The notes below the pieces were generated by a model. The model did no database searches. It saw only the letters and a list, made by a program, of their open reading frames with translations, and was not told where the DNA came from. Made by a program: the position numbers and the translations under genes. A stretch of 64,000 nt of DNA from Aegilops tauschii subsp. strangulata (Eukaryota > Streptophyta > Magnoliopsida > Poales > Poaceae), in NCBI RefSeq assembly GCF_002575655.3, contig NC_053039.3:245312622-245376621 (forward strand), given 5' to 3'. Shown piece by piece: positions 9,523 through 20,716 of the stretch (positions within the stretch are counted from its first letter, which is position 1; every line of letters begins with the position of its first letter).

Positions 9523-10482
9523 ATGGACCCACTTAAAGTTTTCTACTTGGATCATCTTCGATCCATATGTGCTCGTGCTGAAACGCCAATTAGTTTAGTT
9601 GAGGGAAAATCTTTAGATGAGCATGCTCATTTTGTGCGTCACTGTTTGTCTGAAAAAGGGAGACTCTTATGGAATCAAATAAATTGTTTGCTATGTTATG
9701 CTTGGAATCTTTGTGAACTTTTTGATTTTACTTGTTGCTCTAAGAACCCTAAAAAACACCTTCCCTACCTATGTGAGTTTAATGATAATGAAATATTATC
9801 TTCTTATGAAAAGGGTGTTTATAGTTACTATGATATCGAAACTTATGAAGTTGCTTCTTTGATTGAAAAGTATGATATTACTCTCTACAAGTCTGAAAAT
9901 TTTGACATACTTAAATATTGCTATGAAAACTATGCTCATAATGCCTATGTTCAGGAATTTATTAAGAGAATGACCGTTGCTTTGGAAGAAAATAATGATA
10001 TGCACGAATCTAGAGATAATTATGATTCCGTTGATTTGATTGAAATATCCCTTGATGAACATGATGCTTGCTATTCTTGTGGCGATGATGCCAATATTTA
10101 TGGAGATGAATTTGCTATAGTTCCTTATGTTAAACATGAGATCATTGCTATTGCACCCATACTTGATAGTTTCTGTAATCAAAAGCATGATTGCAATGAT
10201 GTTATTATAAATTCTGTTAATGTCAATTGTGCTAATAATATGCAAAACCCTAAGCTTGGGGATGCTAGTTTTGCTATGTCCACTACTTATTACAATGATC
10301 ATGATTGGAGTGATAATGCTTCTTATGATCTTGAAAATTTATTTAAGCCTCATGATAATAATGTTTGCAATAATATTGAAAGTAGGTTTGGAAGAGTGTC
10401 AACTTTAGGAAATAATAATCCCGCTACTTTGGAGTTTGATCAATCTTATGATTTTTTTATGAAAGTGGGCTTGGAGAAGTAA
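9523..10482 (+). CDS. Uncharacterised 319-aa protein of the Sabrina-like element
   Basis: I do not recognise this protein. It is acidic and rich in Asn, Asp and Tyr, with many Cys and His but no zinc-knuckle spacing, and there is no protease DTG or reverse transcriptase motif. It lies where gag would be expected, 230 bases after the primer site. The open frame survived intact although the element is old, and the ATG of a second frame overlaps its stop. The region near its end (GRVSTLG then MKVGLE) resembles the end of the first frame of the Athila-type element at 55219-55701, so the two are probably related. A structural or packaging role is possible but unproven. Confidence 0.5.
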   Translation: MDPLKVFYLDHLRSICARAETPISLVEGKSLDEHAHFVRHCLSEKGRLLWNQINCLLCYAWNLCELFDFTCCSKNPKKHLPYLCEFNDNEILSSYEKGVYSYYDIETYEVASLIEKYDITLYKSENFDILKYCYENYAHNAYVQEFIKRMTVALEENNDMHESRDNYDSVDLIEISLDEHDACYSCGDDANIYGDEFAIVPYVKHEIIAIAPILDSFCNQKHDCNDVIINSVNVNCANNMQNPKLGDASFAMSTTYYNDHDWSDNASYDLENLFKPHDNNVCNNIESRFGRVSTLGNNNPATLEFDQSYDFFMKVGLEK

Positions 10483-10862
10483 TGACTTTATTCTATGTTA
10501 ATCCCACTATTTTGGAAGAGTGTCAACTTTGCATGCATGTGGATCATGTTGAAAATATTTTATGTGATAGTTATATTGTTGAATTTGATTATGATCCTAC
10601 ATGTAATTATTATGAGAGAGGAAAATATGGTCTCAGAAATTTTCATGTTACTAAATTACCTCTCGTAATGTTGAGATTGCTATTGTTTCTTTCTTCTTCC
10701 ATGCATATGCTAGTTTTTGCTTGCCTTGATAATTTGTTTGCTTATAAAATGCTTATGCATAGGAAGTATGTTAGACTTAGATGTGTTTGTCATGTGGTGA
10801 TGCTCTCTTTGTGCTTCAATTTCTGTCTTTCGTATGAGCATCATCGAATTATCAATGCCTAG
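10482..10862 (+). CDS. Uncharacterised 126-aa hydrophobic protein, overlapping TAATG start
   Basis: The start codon shares its A with the preceding TAA stop. The C-terminal half has two hydrophobic stretches (about residues 60-86 and 98-118), separated by a basic patch, which might be membrane segments. Athila elements can carry an env-like frame, but no similarity is visible to me. It may also be a decayed continuation of the first frame, because a LEECQL segment resembles a duplicated motif upstream. A hairpin follows the stop. Confidence 0.35.
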   Translation: MTLFYVNPTILEECQLCMHVDHVENILCDSYIVEFDYDPTCNYYERGKYGLRNFHVTKLPLVMLRLLLFLSSSMHMLVFACLDNLFAYKMLMHRKYVRLRCVCHVVMLSLCFNFCLSYEHHRIINA

Positions 10863-10889
10863 CTAAAAGGCTTTAAAGAAAAGCGCTTG

Positions 10890-10905
10890 TTGGGAGATAG
10901 CCCAA
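10890..10905 (+). promoter_or_regulatory. Short hairpin after the ORF (TTGGG-N6-CCCAA)
   Basis: TTGGG AGATAG CCCAA lies 27 bases after the stop codon inside a conserved AGCGCTTGTTGGGAG context. The same context and stem recur after the ORF of the element at 56415-56430 with a different loop. Confidence 0.5.
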
Positions 10906-11477
10906 TATTTTTCTTTTCTGTTTTATGAATAAATAATTCATATAGGCTTTGTTTACATGTGTTTTAGTTAGTGTTTGTGCCAATTAATACCTTTGGGATG
11001 GCTTACGGTGATAGTTGATTTGATCTTGCTGAAAAATAGAAAATTTTGCGTCCAGGAAAATAATTCTCATTTTTTACAGAGGCGTGCTTTTGATATGATT
11101 CTTTTTGCACAAGATTGGTATACAAATTGCCTAGGTTGTCTTAATTTTAAGAATTTTTGGAGTTACAGAAGTATTCTAGAGTTACAGATTACTACAGACT
11201 GTTCTGTTTTTGACAGATTCTGTTTTCTATGTGTTGTTTGCTTATTTTGATGAATCTATGGGTTGTATCGGGGGGTATGAACCATGGAAAAGTTGAAATA
11301 TAGTAGATATTATACCAATATAAATAAAGAATGAGTTCACAACAGTACCAAAAGTAGTGATTTATTTTCTTATACTAACGGATCTTATGAGATTTTCTGT
11401 TGAGTTTTGTGTTGTGAAGTTTTCAAGTTTTGGGTAAAAGATTTGATAGACTATGGAATAAGGAGTGGCAAGAGCCT

Positions 11478-11563
11478 AAGCTTGGGGATTCCCAAGGCAC
11501 CCCAAGGTAATATGGAAGGACAACTAAGAGCCTAAGCTTGGGGATGCCCCGGATGGCATCCCC
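11478..11563 (+). repeat. Two internal polypurine-like motifs with hairpins
   Basis: TAAGCTTGGGGAT occurs at about 11478 and again at 11533. The first can pair CTTGGGG (11481-11487) with CCCCAAG (11500-11506). The second forms a 9-bp stem, GGGGATGCC (11540-11548) with GGCATCCCC (11555-11563). The motif equals the terminal polypurine tract of the same element (36475-36489). Confidence 0.6.
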
Positions 11564-12007
11564 TCTTTCGTCTTCGTCTATTGGTAAATTTACTTGAGGC
11601 TATATTTTTATTCACCACATGATATGTGTTTTCCTTGGAGCGTCTTGTATGATATGAGTCTTTACTTTTTAGTTTGCCACAATCATCCTTGCTGCACACA
11701 CCTTTTGATAGGGACACGCATGAAACGTGATTTATTAGAATACTTTATGTGCTTCACTTATATCTTTTGAGCTAGACAATTTTGCTCTAGTGCTTCACTT
11801 ATATCTTTTTAGAGCACGGTGGTGCTTTATTTTGTAGAAATTATTAAACTCTCATACTTCACATATATTATTTTGAGAGTCTCTCTAAACAGCATGGTAT
11901 TTTCCTTTGGTTGTGAATTTAGTCCTAATATGATGGGCATCCAAGAGGGATATAATAAAAACCTTCATATAAAGTGCATTGAATACTATGAGAAGTTTGA
12001 TTCCTTA

Positions 12008-12164
12008 TGTTGAGTATATGATTATTAGGAAGTATAGGATGGACTAGGATTTGGTCTTGCCTTGTCTTGTACTCCAAGTTGATCATTGTACTCTTATATA
12101 TATTCCCACGAGGCTCAAGCAATACAACGAACAATTCCACCAATCCTCTCTCTCCCTTCTAACA
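12008..12164 (+). repeat. 5' LTR of the small non-autonomous element
   Basis: It spans 157 bases from TGTTGAGTATATG to TTCTAACA and contains a TATA-like TTATATATATTC. Confidence 0.75.
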
Positions 12165-12939
12165 TTGTATCAGCCTAACCGGTCCAAACCCTAGTCGTCG
12201 CCTGCCGCTTCCGCCCCGCACGCCGCCCCTGGGGTGGTCGGCCTCCATGACCGCCGCCGGAGACCGCGCCGCCCATACCTAGGGTTCGTCCGTCGACCGC
12301 GTTGATCGGCTGCCCTAGAGTGTCTTTTTTCCGATCAATTGTTCTAGGTTTTTCTCTCTCGCCGGTCGTTTGGTCGGTGTTACTTTTTGGTTTTTCGATC
12401 TATGATCGGTTTGCGTCGCCCGCCGCCATTCATCGTCTACAACTTGTGTACTTCATCAGCATCTTCATCAACTCCGACGGGATCCGGTTGCCACAGGGCG
12501 CCTCTGCTTCTCACATGTCGCGTGTCCTGTACGCTGGTACGGCAGTCGCCCGCACAGTCCTGCGTTGCCCTGTTGTTGTGGCCACGTGGCCCGCGACCAC
12601 TCATGGTCTCGCGCGGGCGTGTTTGGCGGCTGGAGCAATCCCGTTGGTGCCCATCGATGCACACCACGTTCCATGCAGCTTGCGTGTACATGGCTGGTCG
12701 TGCACGTTCCACCATTCCACGTGTGGCTGCTCTTGTGCATCTGCGTTCGATCGGCCTCCTTGTACATCGTCATGTCCGCTCGATTGCGCGCTTCTGCATC
12801 GTCCGGCCGCTCGGACGGGTGCCTCATCTGTCGCGCCTTCCATCTGATCAATTGCATGTGCGCGTCTCTGCCGGATTCAGTGAAGATAATCATCGAGTAT
12901 ATACGTTTCTTCGCCGATCGAGCAACGGGCTGCCGTTCG

Positions 12940-13324
12940 TCACCCCGTCGGGCCGCACTGCCTTTGCCCCATGGTTCTCCCTTGGCTGCACCGATGCGCG
13001 CCGCCGTTGTGTCGCTCCTTCGGGCCGTAACACCGCGGCACGTGGTCTCAGCTGTCGCCCTGAGACCGTCCCCGTTGTTACACCCACCCGCGTGGTGCCG
13101 CTACGTTGCCCCTTCGGGGCGTAGTGCTTCAGCCCGCGGTCAACCGCCGCCCCGAGGCCGTCCGCTCCAGGCCGCCCCGAGGCTACACCGACCCTCGCGC
13201 TGCCACTCCGTCGCCCCGTCGGGCCATAGAGAGCGTGGTACGCAGTCCCTGCAACCGCCCTGGGGTCTTCCCCGCCATCGCCCCGACCCGCGCGCTGCCG
13301 CTGCGTCGCCCCTTCGGGCCGTAG
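12940..13324 (+). repeat. Five imperfect repeats of a TCGCCCCTTCGGGCCGTAG core
   Basis: Cores start near 12940, 13011, 13104, 13210 and 13304, roughly 70 to 105 bases apart. Several are preceded by GCGCTGCCGCT-like sequence, so the repeated unit is longer than the core. Confidence 0.65.
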
Positions 13325-13785
13325 CGTCGACTTCTATGTGGTATGCGTTGCGCCGCCTCCCTAGGCGCGAGAACGCCACCATCCGCGTCGGTCCTCATCA
13401 CGCTGTCGGGTTCTTCCTTGCCTACTTCGAGCACCATCGTCGTGCTTCTAACCTAGACGCAGCCGCCTCCTCAGGCCGCCGCCGTCGCTCTTCTTCCTGG
13501 TCCACGACAACTGTTATATCGGCACCGACCGCCCCGACTCGACATCGACCACAGCGTCCCACGCACGGCTACCTCAACAACAGCTACACCACCCTACGCT
13601 CTCGGCCACATCAACATCGGTACAAAGGGCTACCGCCTTGCTTGAGCAACCTCATCGGTTTCCACTCCAGCCACGCCTTCCGCAATGCGTCGACCATTAC
13701 GACTATGGGGGGTGTCCGTCGGCTTGCCTTCGGATTCTTCTCTAGTCTCACCGTCTGTGTCGCTGCCGTTGTGACTGCAGGGAGA

Positions 13786-13950
13786 TGTTGAGTATATGAT
13801 TATTAGGAAGTATAGGATAGACTAGGGTTTGGTCATGCCTTGTCTTGTACTTCAAGTTGATCATTGTACTCCTATATATATATATGCCCACGAGGCTCAA
13901 GCAATACAACGAACAATTCCACGAATCCTCTGTCTCTCTCTCTTCTAACA
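13786..13950 (+). repeat. 3' LTR of the small non-autonomous element
   Basis: It spans 165 bases. It differs from the 5' copy by a few substitutions and by longer (TA) and (TC) runs. Confidence 0.75.
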
Positions 13951-14970
13951 TTTTGAGATATAAAGATGGTGATATTAGAGTCATGGTAGTGAGTAATTGT
14001 GGATTGTAGAAATACTTGTGTTAAAGTTTGTGATTCCCGTAGCATGCACGTATGGTGAATCGTTATGTGATGAAGTCGCATCATGATTTATTTATTGATT
14101 GTATTCCTTATGAGTGGCGGTCGGGGACGAGCGATGGTCTTTTCCTACCAATCTACCCCCCTAGGAGCAGGCGCATAGTACTTTGTTTCAATGACTAATA
14201 GATTTTTGCAATAAGCATGTGAGTTCTTTATGACTAATGTTGAGTCCATGGATTATACGCACTCTCACCCTTCCACAATTGCTAGCCTCTCTAGTACCGC
14301 GCAACTTTCGCCAGTGCCATACACCCACCTATTACCTTCCGCAAAACAGTCACCATACCTACCTATTATGGCATTTCCTTAGCCATTCCGAGATATATTG
14401 CCATGCAACTTCCACTGTTCCGTTTGACTATGACACGTTCCATCATTGTCATATTGGTTTGCATGATCATGTAGTTGACATAGTATTTGTGGTAAAGCCA
14501 CCGTTCATACTTATCATACATGTCACTCTTGAGTCATTGCACATCTCGGTACACCGCCGGAGGCATTCATATAGAGTCATATTTTGTTCTAAGTATCGAG
14601 TTGTAGTTATTGAGTTGTAAGTAAATAAAAGTGTGATGATCTTCATATTAGAGCATTGTCCTATGTGAGGAAATGATGATGGAAGCTATGATTCCCTCAC
14701 AACTTGGGATGAGTCTCCGGACTTCATAAAAAAAGCCAAAGAAGCCCATAAAAAAAGGGGCCAAAGAAGCCCACCAAAAAAATGAGAGAAAAGAGAGAAG
14801 GGGAAATGTTACTATCCTTTATCCACACTTGTGCTTCAAAGTAGCACCATGATCTTCATGATAGAGAGTCTCCTATGTTGTCACTTTCATATACTAGTGG
14901 GAGTTTTTCATTATAGAACTTGGCTTGTATATTCCAGCGATGGGCTTCCTCAAATTGCCCTAGGTCTTCG
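13951..14970 (+). other. Interior of the Sabrina-like element, continued
   Basis: No gene is recognised. Sequence phrases such as TTTTGAGATATAA and GTGATTCCC match the element at 57650-57735, confirming that this is retroelement interior. It ends with CTTCG, the left target duplication of the chromovirus. Confidence 0.6.
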
Positions 14971-15724
14971 TGTAGCGACCCGACCTCAAGCGGTCAAATC
15001 TCTGTGCATACGTGTCATCCCTGGATCGATAATGCTGACACACACAGTACTTGAAGGATTTATAACAGAGTTCAATCACACACTTATTACATCGAAATGT
15101 CTCAAAAGAGAACTTATTACAATAATATGTCTTAAGGCCAACTAAATACGATAACAGCGGAAGCTTCGAAGGTAAATGAGTCCATCAACTCCAACGGCAT
15201 AGCTGAGTGCACGACAACGACCTAGCGCGCCTTACTCTTCGTCTGAAAAGTCTGCAACATAATACGTTGCAGCCCGAAACGGGTCAGCACATGGAATATG
15301 CTGGCAAAATAACACTATAGAGCAATGAACAAGGTAACAGGTAATCCTACATATGGCTGGTGGAGGCTCTATGGTTATCACTTTTGCCTAAAGCCAATTT
15401 TCCCCTACTGCAAAGGAATATATTTTATTTAACTAACAAGTTGGTTGATAAACATTGAGAATGGAAACCCCATCTCAATCCCAATTAAACAGTAATTAAC
15501 AACCCAACAAATTAAGTTAAGAGTGATGAGATCAAATCAATAATTCAAGAACCAGATACTCAAGATGTCCATAACCGGGGACACGGCTAACCATGATTAG
15601 TTTGTACACCCTGCAGAGGTTTACACACTTTTCCCCACAAGACTCGATCTCCTCCATTGTATTTCTCGCACTGCATGGTGTTTGAGAAATGGATGACCGA
15701 GACACAATCTTTCCGAAGAGGTCC
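14971..15724 (-). repeat. 3' LTR of the chromovirus, outer part
   Basis: This part matches 33137-33892 with scattered substitutions. It is interrupted at 15725 and continues at 25614. Confidence 0.88.
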
Positions 15725-16209
15725 TGAGGGAGTCCTGGACTAAGGGGTCCTCGGGCGTCCGGCATGTTATCCTTTGGGCCGGACTGATGGGTTGTGAAGA
15801 CATGAAGACTGAAGACCATACTCGTGTCCGGATTGGACTCTCCTTGGCGTGGAAGGCAAGCTTGGCGACCAGCTATGAAGATTCCTTCTTATGTAACCGA
15901 CTCTATGTAAACCCTAGATCCCCCCGGTGTCTATATAAACCGGAGGGGTTAGTCCGGAAGGGACAGATATACACATTGCCATAGTCATATAGGCTAGACT
16001 TCTAGGGTTTAGCCATTACGATCTCGTGGTAGATCAACTCTTGTAATACTCATATTCATCAAGATCAATCAAGCAGGAAGTAGGGTATTACCTCCATAGA
16101 GAGGGCCCGAACCTGGGTAAACATCGTGTCCCCCGTCTCCTGTTACCATCGATCCTAGATGCACAGTTCGGGACCCCCTACCCGAGATCCGGCGGTTTTG
16201 ACACCGACA
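15725..16209 (+). repeat. 5' LTR of the pol-less Gypsy element
   Basis: It begins TGAGGGAGTCC and ends TTTGACACCGACA, with a TATA box CTATATAAAC near 15931. A primer-site-like TTGGTGCTTTCATTGAGAG follows at 16210. Confidence 0.88.
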
Positions 16210-16256
16210 TTGGTGCTTTCATTGAGAGTTCCACTGTGCCGTCGACGAAAGGTTCG

Positions 16257-19200
16257 ATGGCCCCTTCAATCGTCGACAATGACGCTATCCAAGGGGGAAC
16301 CTTCCTTCCTGGACAGATCTTCGTATTCGGCGGCTTCGTACTGCGGGCCAACTCACTTGGTCATCTGGAGTAGATCGACAGCTACGCCCCTGGCCGTCAG
16401 GTCAGATTTGGGAGCTTGAACTATGTTGCGGACATCCGTGGAGACTTGATCTTCAACAGATTCGAGACCGCGGCCACCGCTCCCCTTCACCTCGATGAGC
16501 ATGGCTTAAACCTATCATCGGGCCCCATCCAGGAGATAGCTCCCGCAACAACTCTGGCCTTAGATCTGGAGCAGATCGAGTCATCCGAAGATGGGACGCT
16601 CAACCCCCTCACGAAGGCTGTTGATCCCGCGGCGTTGGAGCCGCACACAGATTTTGCTTCATATGATATCTGCATCAACGGGACCCCGGATTCATCTACG
16701 GTGACAAGTTCCGAACCTTGCGAGTCCGCGGATACCGAACTCGATTGGTTATCGATCTTCAAGTTCGGCGCCGCAAACGTCCTCCAACACTCGCCCATGG
16801 GCGACGTACTATATTCACTAAAAACCTATCCCTGGCAGGTGACTCACCGCCGAACTATATTCGGTTCGAACTTACGGCGGATGATGGGGAATTTTGCTTC
16901 CCACCTGCCACCCACTTCATAGCCACGGTCGAAGACCCAACCAACACGCTGATACGTCTCCGTCGTATCTACTTTTCCAAACACTTTTGCCCTTGTTTTG
17001 GACTCTAACTTGCATGATTTGAATGGAACTAACCCGGACTGACGCTGTTTTCAGCAGAATTGCCATGGTGTTATTTATGTGCAGAAACAAAAGTTCTCGG
17101 AATGACCTGAAACTCCACGGAACTTATTTTTGGAAAATATTAAAAATACTGGAAGAAGAATCCACGTCAGGGGGCCCACCACCTGTCAACGAGGGTGGGG
17201 GGCGCGCCCCCTGCCTCGTGGGCCCCCTGATGCTCCACCGACCTCAACTCCAACTCCATATATTCGTGTTCAGGGAGAAAAAAATCAGAGAAGGATTCAT
17301 CGCGTTTTACGATACGGAGCCGCCGCCAAGCCCTAAAACCTCTCGGGAGGGCTGATCTGGAGTCCGTTCGGGGCTCCGGAGAGGGGAATCCGTCGCCGTC
17401 GTCATCATCAACCATCCCCCATCACCAATTTCATGATGCTCACCGCCGTGCGTGAGTAATTCCATCGTAGGCTTGCTGGACGGTGATGGGTTGGATGAGA
17501 TTTATCATGTAATCGAGTTAGTTTTGTTAGGGTTTGATCCCTAGTATCCACTATGTTCTAAGATTGATGTTGCTATGACTTTGCTATGCTTAATGCTTGT
17601 CACTAGGGCCCGAGTGCCATGATTTCAGATCTGAACCTATTATGTTTTCATGAACATATGTGAGTTCTTGATCCTATCTTGCAAGTCTATAGTCACCTAC
17701 TATGTGTTATGATCCGGCAACCCCGAAGTGACAATAATCGGGATCACTCCCGGTGATGACCGTAGTTTGAGGAGTTCATGTATTCACTATGTGTTAATGC
17801 TTTGGTCCGGTACTCTATTAAGAGGAGGCCTTAAGATCCCTTAGTTTCCATTAGGACCCCGCTGCCACAGGAGGGTAGGACAAAAGATGTCATGCAAGTT
17901 CTTTTCCATAAGCACGTATGACTATATTCGGAATACATGCCTACATTACATTGATGAATTGGAGCTAGTTCTGTGTCACCCTATGTTATGACTGTTACAT
18001 GATGAACCACATCCAGCATAATTCTCCATCACCGATCCAATGCCTACGAGCTTTTCACATATTGTTCTCCGCTTATTTACTTTTCCGTTGCTACTGTTAC
18101 AATCGCTACAAAACCCAAAAATATTACTTTTGCTACCATTACCGTTACTTCCATATTACTTTGCTACTAAATAATTTGCTGCAGATACTATGTTATCCAG
18201 GTGTGGCTGAATTGACAACTCAGTTGCTAATACTTGAGAATATTCTTTGGCTCCCCTTGTGTCGAATCAATAAATTTGGGTTGAATACTCTACCCTCGAA
18301 AACTGTTGTGATCCCCTATACTTGTGGGTTATCACACGCCGGACTCCTGCTCCGAAGACATCGATGGTATGGACGACGATGAGGGGCAAGACTAGAACTT
18401 ACCATCCGTTAGACACGGGACGGCCACTTCCTGGCATGACGTATGTATGGTAGACACACCCAACAACGATCTCGACGATGACAAGGAGGATCCAGTCAAG
18501 GATAAACATCCCGGCACACAGTCCGAATACCGGCACCCCAGGCACCGCTCTCGGTCACGTCGCTCAAGAGAAAACAACACTGGCACCGGAGATGATAACA
18601 CTCCGGACAACAAGGACCCTGATGAGGCAGGATCCGAACAGGAGGAACAAGAAAGCGGGCAAGATAGCCCTGATGAACATGTCATATATGGAGACTCGGA
18701 GGATAGTAATTATCCCCCACTCTCCAAGGAAGAGGAGACCCTCGGCAACGAGGATTTCATCGTGCCTGAGGAACCTCTCGAGCAGGAGGGCTTTAAACGC
18801 TAGCTAATAGCCACGGCAAGGAGTCTAAGGAAGAAGCAGCTGCAGCTTCAAGCAAGCCAAGATTTGCTCAACGATAGATGGACCGAGGTCCTAGCCGCCG
18901 AAGAATACGGCCTTAACGGCCCAGACAAAAGCCATCCCAAGTGCAGGTGGCTCCCTCAACACGATGGCGGAGCGCTAGAGCCCATATCACCATCGAATAA
19001 TGCGGTAGGTCGACTACAGTTCGGTCCGGATAAAGCAGCAGCCCAAGCAGAACACCATACCACCCCATCCGACCGTAAAAACAAAACAGCTCGGGGGAAC
19101 ACTCGCGACATCAACCAAGACTTGGAGGGTAGAGCAGGACGCACAAGATCGATGTACAGATCACGGAGCTATACCCCGACTGACGATGATGGTCACCTAT

Positions 19201-20436
19201 TCGGACACTACAGAGCCGACCATGCCCGGTCCGAGCACCGTAAACGGAACCCGCCGGAGGTGCTTCGTAGTGTGGCCCAACATAGAGGAGCCACACACCC
19301 TCTCTGCTTCACTGACGAAGTAATGGAGCATGAATTTCTAGACGGGTTTAAACCCATTAACATCGAATCATACGATGGAACAACAGATCTCGCAGTATGG
19401 ATCAAGGATTACCTCCTCCATATTCACATGGCCCGCGGCGACGACCTTCACGCCATTAAATACCTACCTCTCAAACTTAAAGGGCCAGGTTGGTACTGGC
19501 AAAACAGTTTGCCAAGAAATTCTATTGGCAACTGGGAATTTGGAAGACGCCTTTCGAGACAACTTCCATGGAACATATGTCCGGCCATTAGATGCCGATG
19601 ACTTAAGTCACATTGTCCAGGAGCCCGGCGAGTCAGCCAGGGAGCTCTGGACTAGGTTCTTAGTCAAAAAGAACCAAATTGTCGATTGTCCGGACGCAGA
19701 AGCCCTCGCGGCCTTCAAACATAGCGTCCGGGATGAATGGCTAGCTCGTCACCTCGGCCAGGAAGGACCCAAATCCATGACAGCCCTTACCGCTCTAATG
19801 ACTCGGTTTTGTGCGGGAGAAGACAAGTGGCTCGCTCGTAAAAGCAACAATGCCAGCGACCCGGGCACTTCCGATATACGAGACGGCAATGGTAAGCCAC
19901 GATGAACCGAACACAACAGTCACAATAATACTGAAAGATTACGCGACACAGCGGTGAACGCCGGATTTCACAATCCGAAGCCCGGTCAACGGAAGAAGCC
20001 ACTAAAGGCAAACCAGGATGGACCATCCACCCTTGACAGGATATTGGACCGACCTTGTCAGATTCACGGTCACCTTGATAAGCCAGCTAATCATACCAAC
20101 AGAAACTGTTGGGTCCTCAAGCAGGCAGGTAAGCTTAACGCCGATCACAAGGGGATCGGAGGAGGCCACCAGGCGATAAAGACGACGGATCGGCTCGCCA
20201 GCCGAACACCAGGGGCCAGAAACAATTTCCCTCTGAAGTTCGACCACTCCCGGAACGGAAATAGCAGTTCGGCTTCCGCCACCCACCTACTGTACTGGCA
20301 AAATTTACACCACGCGTACATCACTATGCGCTCAAGATACCATGGGCATCGGCGGAAGCAGACCACGGACAACCCTACAAGCATTCCCGTAACGTTTTTT
20401 ATCTGTTTTCCTTATTTATTCTGTATCATCTCTTGA
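16257..20436 (+). pseudogene. gag of the pol-less Gypsy element, split by a solo LTR
   Basis: An ATG at 16257 opens the region; a separate frame follows to 16922. The solo LTR at 16950-18334 then interrupts it. Beyond it, acidic/Arg-Ser-rich and charged segments (18447-18803) precede a typical Gypsy gag capsid part (about 19290-19860, with the WYWQNSLP and GESARELWTRF regions). A zinc-binding-like C-terminus with CQIHG and a later NRNC follows (about 20050-20120). Breaks include a stop at 18801-18803, a frameshift near 19540 and a stop at 19903-19905. The protein would form the virus-like particle. Confidence 0.75.
16950..18334 (+). mobile_element. Fatima-type solo LTR
   Basis: The 1385-bp LTR begins TGATACGTCTCCGTCG and ends GTGGGTTATCA. 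CACGC flanks it on both sides (16945-16949, 18335-18339). With no interior, it is the product of recombination between the two LTRs of a former full element. Confidence 0.92.
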
Positions 20437-20678
20437 GAACAGGTGACCAACAGGACATCATCTACAACAGACTCTATCGGAGTTCGGATCCGTACACTCA
20501 CCTAAGGGGCTACTTCCGTTAAGGATTCCCCTCCCCGAGGACGGGCGGCGCAGACGTGCAACGGGAGGTCCAAAATAACCTTTTGTAGACCGCACTCTTT
20601 ATTTCGAGCCTGTACTATGCCCTTTTTCCTCTGATCCCGACCCCGAGCATGTCAAATAGCCGGGTTTGTGGTTTCCTT

Positions 20679-20680
<2 letters not shown>

Positions 20681-20715
<35 letters not shown>
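20681..20715. repeat. Microsatellite (AT)n(AC)n
   Basis: Seven AT units are followed by about ten AC units, lying between the sense gag and the end of the antisense gene. Confidence 0.9.

Positions 20716-20716
<1 letters not shown>

Larger units (their letters stand above)
10863..12007 (+). other. Non-coding interior of the Sabrina-like element
   Basis: Apart from the hairpins listed separately, this is AT-rich sequence without a recognisable gene. Repeated short phrases such as GCTTCACTTATATCTTTT (about 11751 and 11793) show local duplication. The same type of sequence follows the ORFs of the element at 56370-58250. Confidence 0.5.
12008..13950 (+). mobile_element. Small non-autonomous LTR element
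   Basis: Two closely similar short LTRs (12008-12164 and 13786-13950, TGTTGAG to CTAACA) bound a GC-rich interior. A degenerate tRNA-Met-type primer site (TTGTATCAGCC) follows the first LTR, and a purine tract GCAGGGAGA precedes the second. The interior has no gag or pol. The 408-codon frame 12565-13791 runs through imperfect repeats and does not look like a protein. I found no matching target duplication (CCTTA versus TTTTG), so one end may have been altered. Confidence 0.7.

Noticed and set aside
10482..10862. Env protein of a retrovirus-like element
   Set aside because: There is hydrophobic sequence but no signal peptide, cleavage site or similarity that I can recognise.
12565..13791. A 408-codon open frame
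   Set aside because: It runs through GC-rich imperfect repeats, ends inside the LTR, has skewed Arg/Pro/Ser composition and shows no domain. It is likely a by-product of high GC content.
12003..13955. Target-site duplication for the small LTR element
   Set aside because: The five flanking bases are CCTTA and TTTTG and do not match. The element is supported by its LTR pair only.
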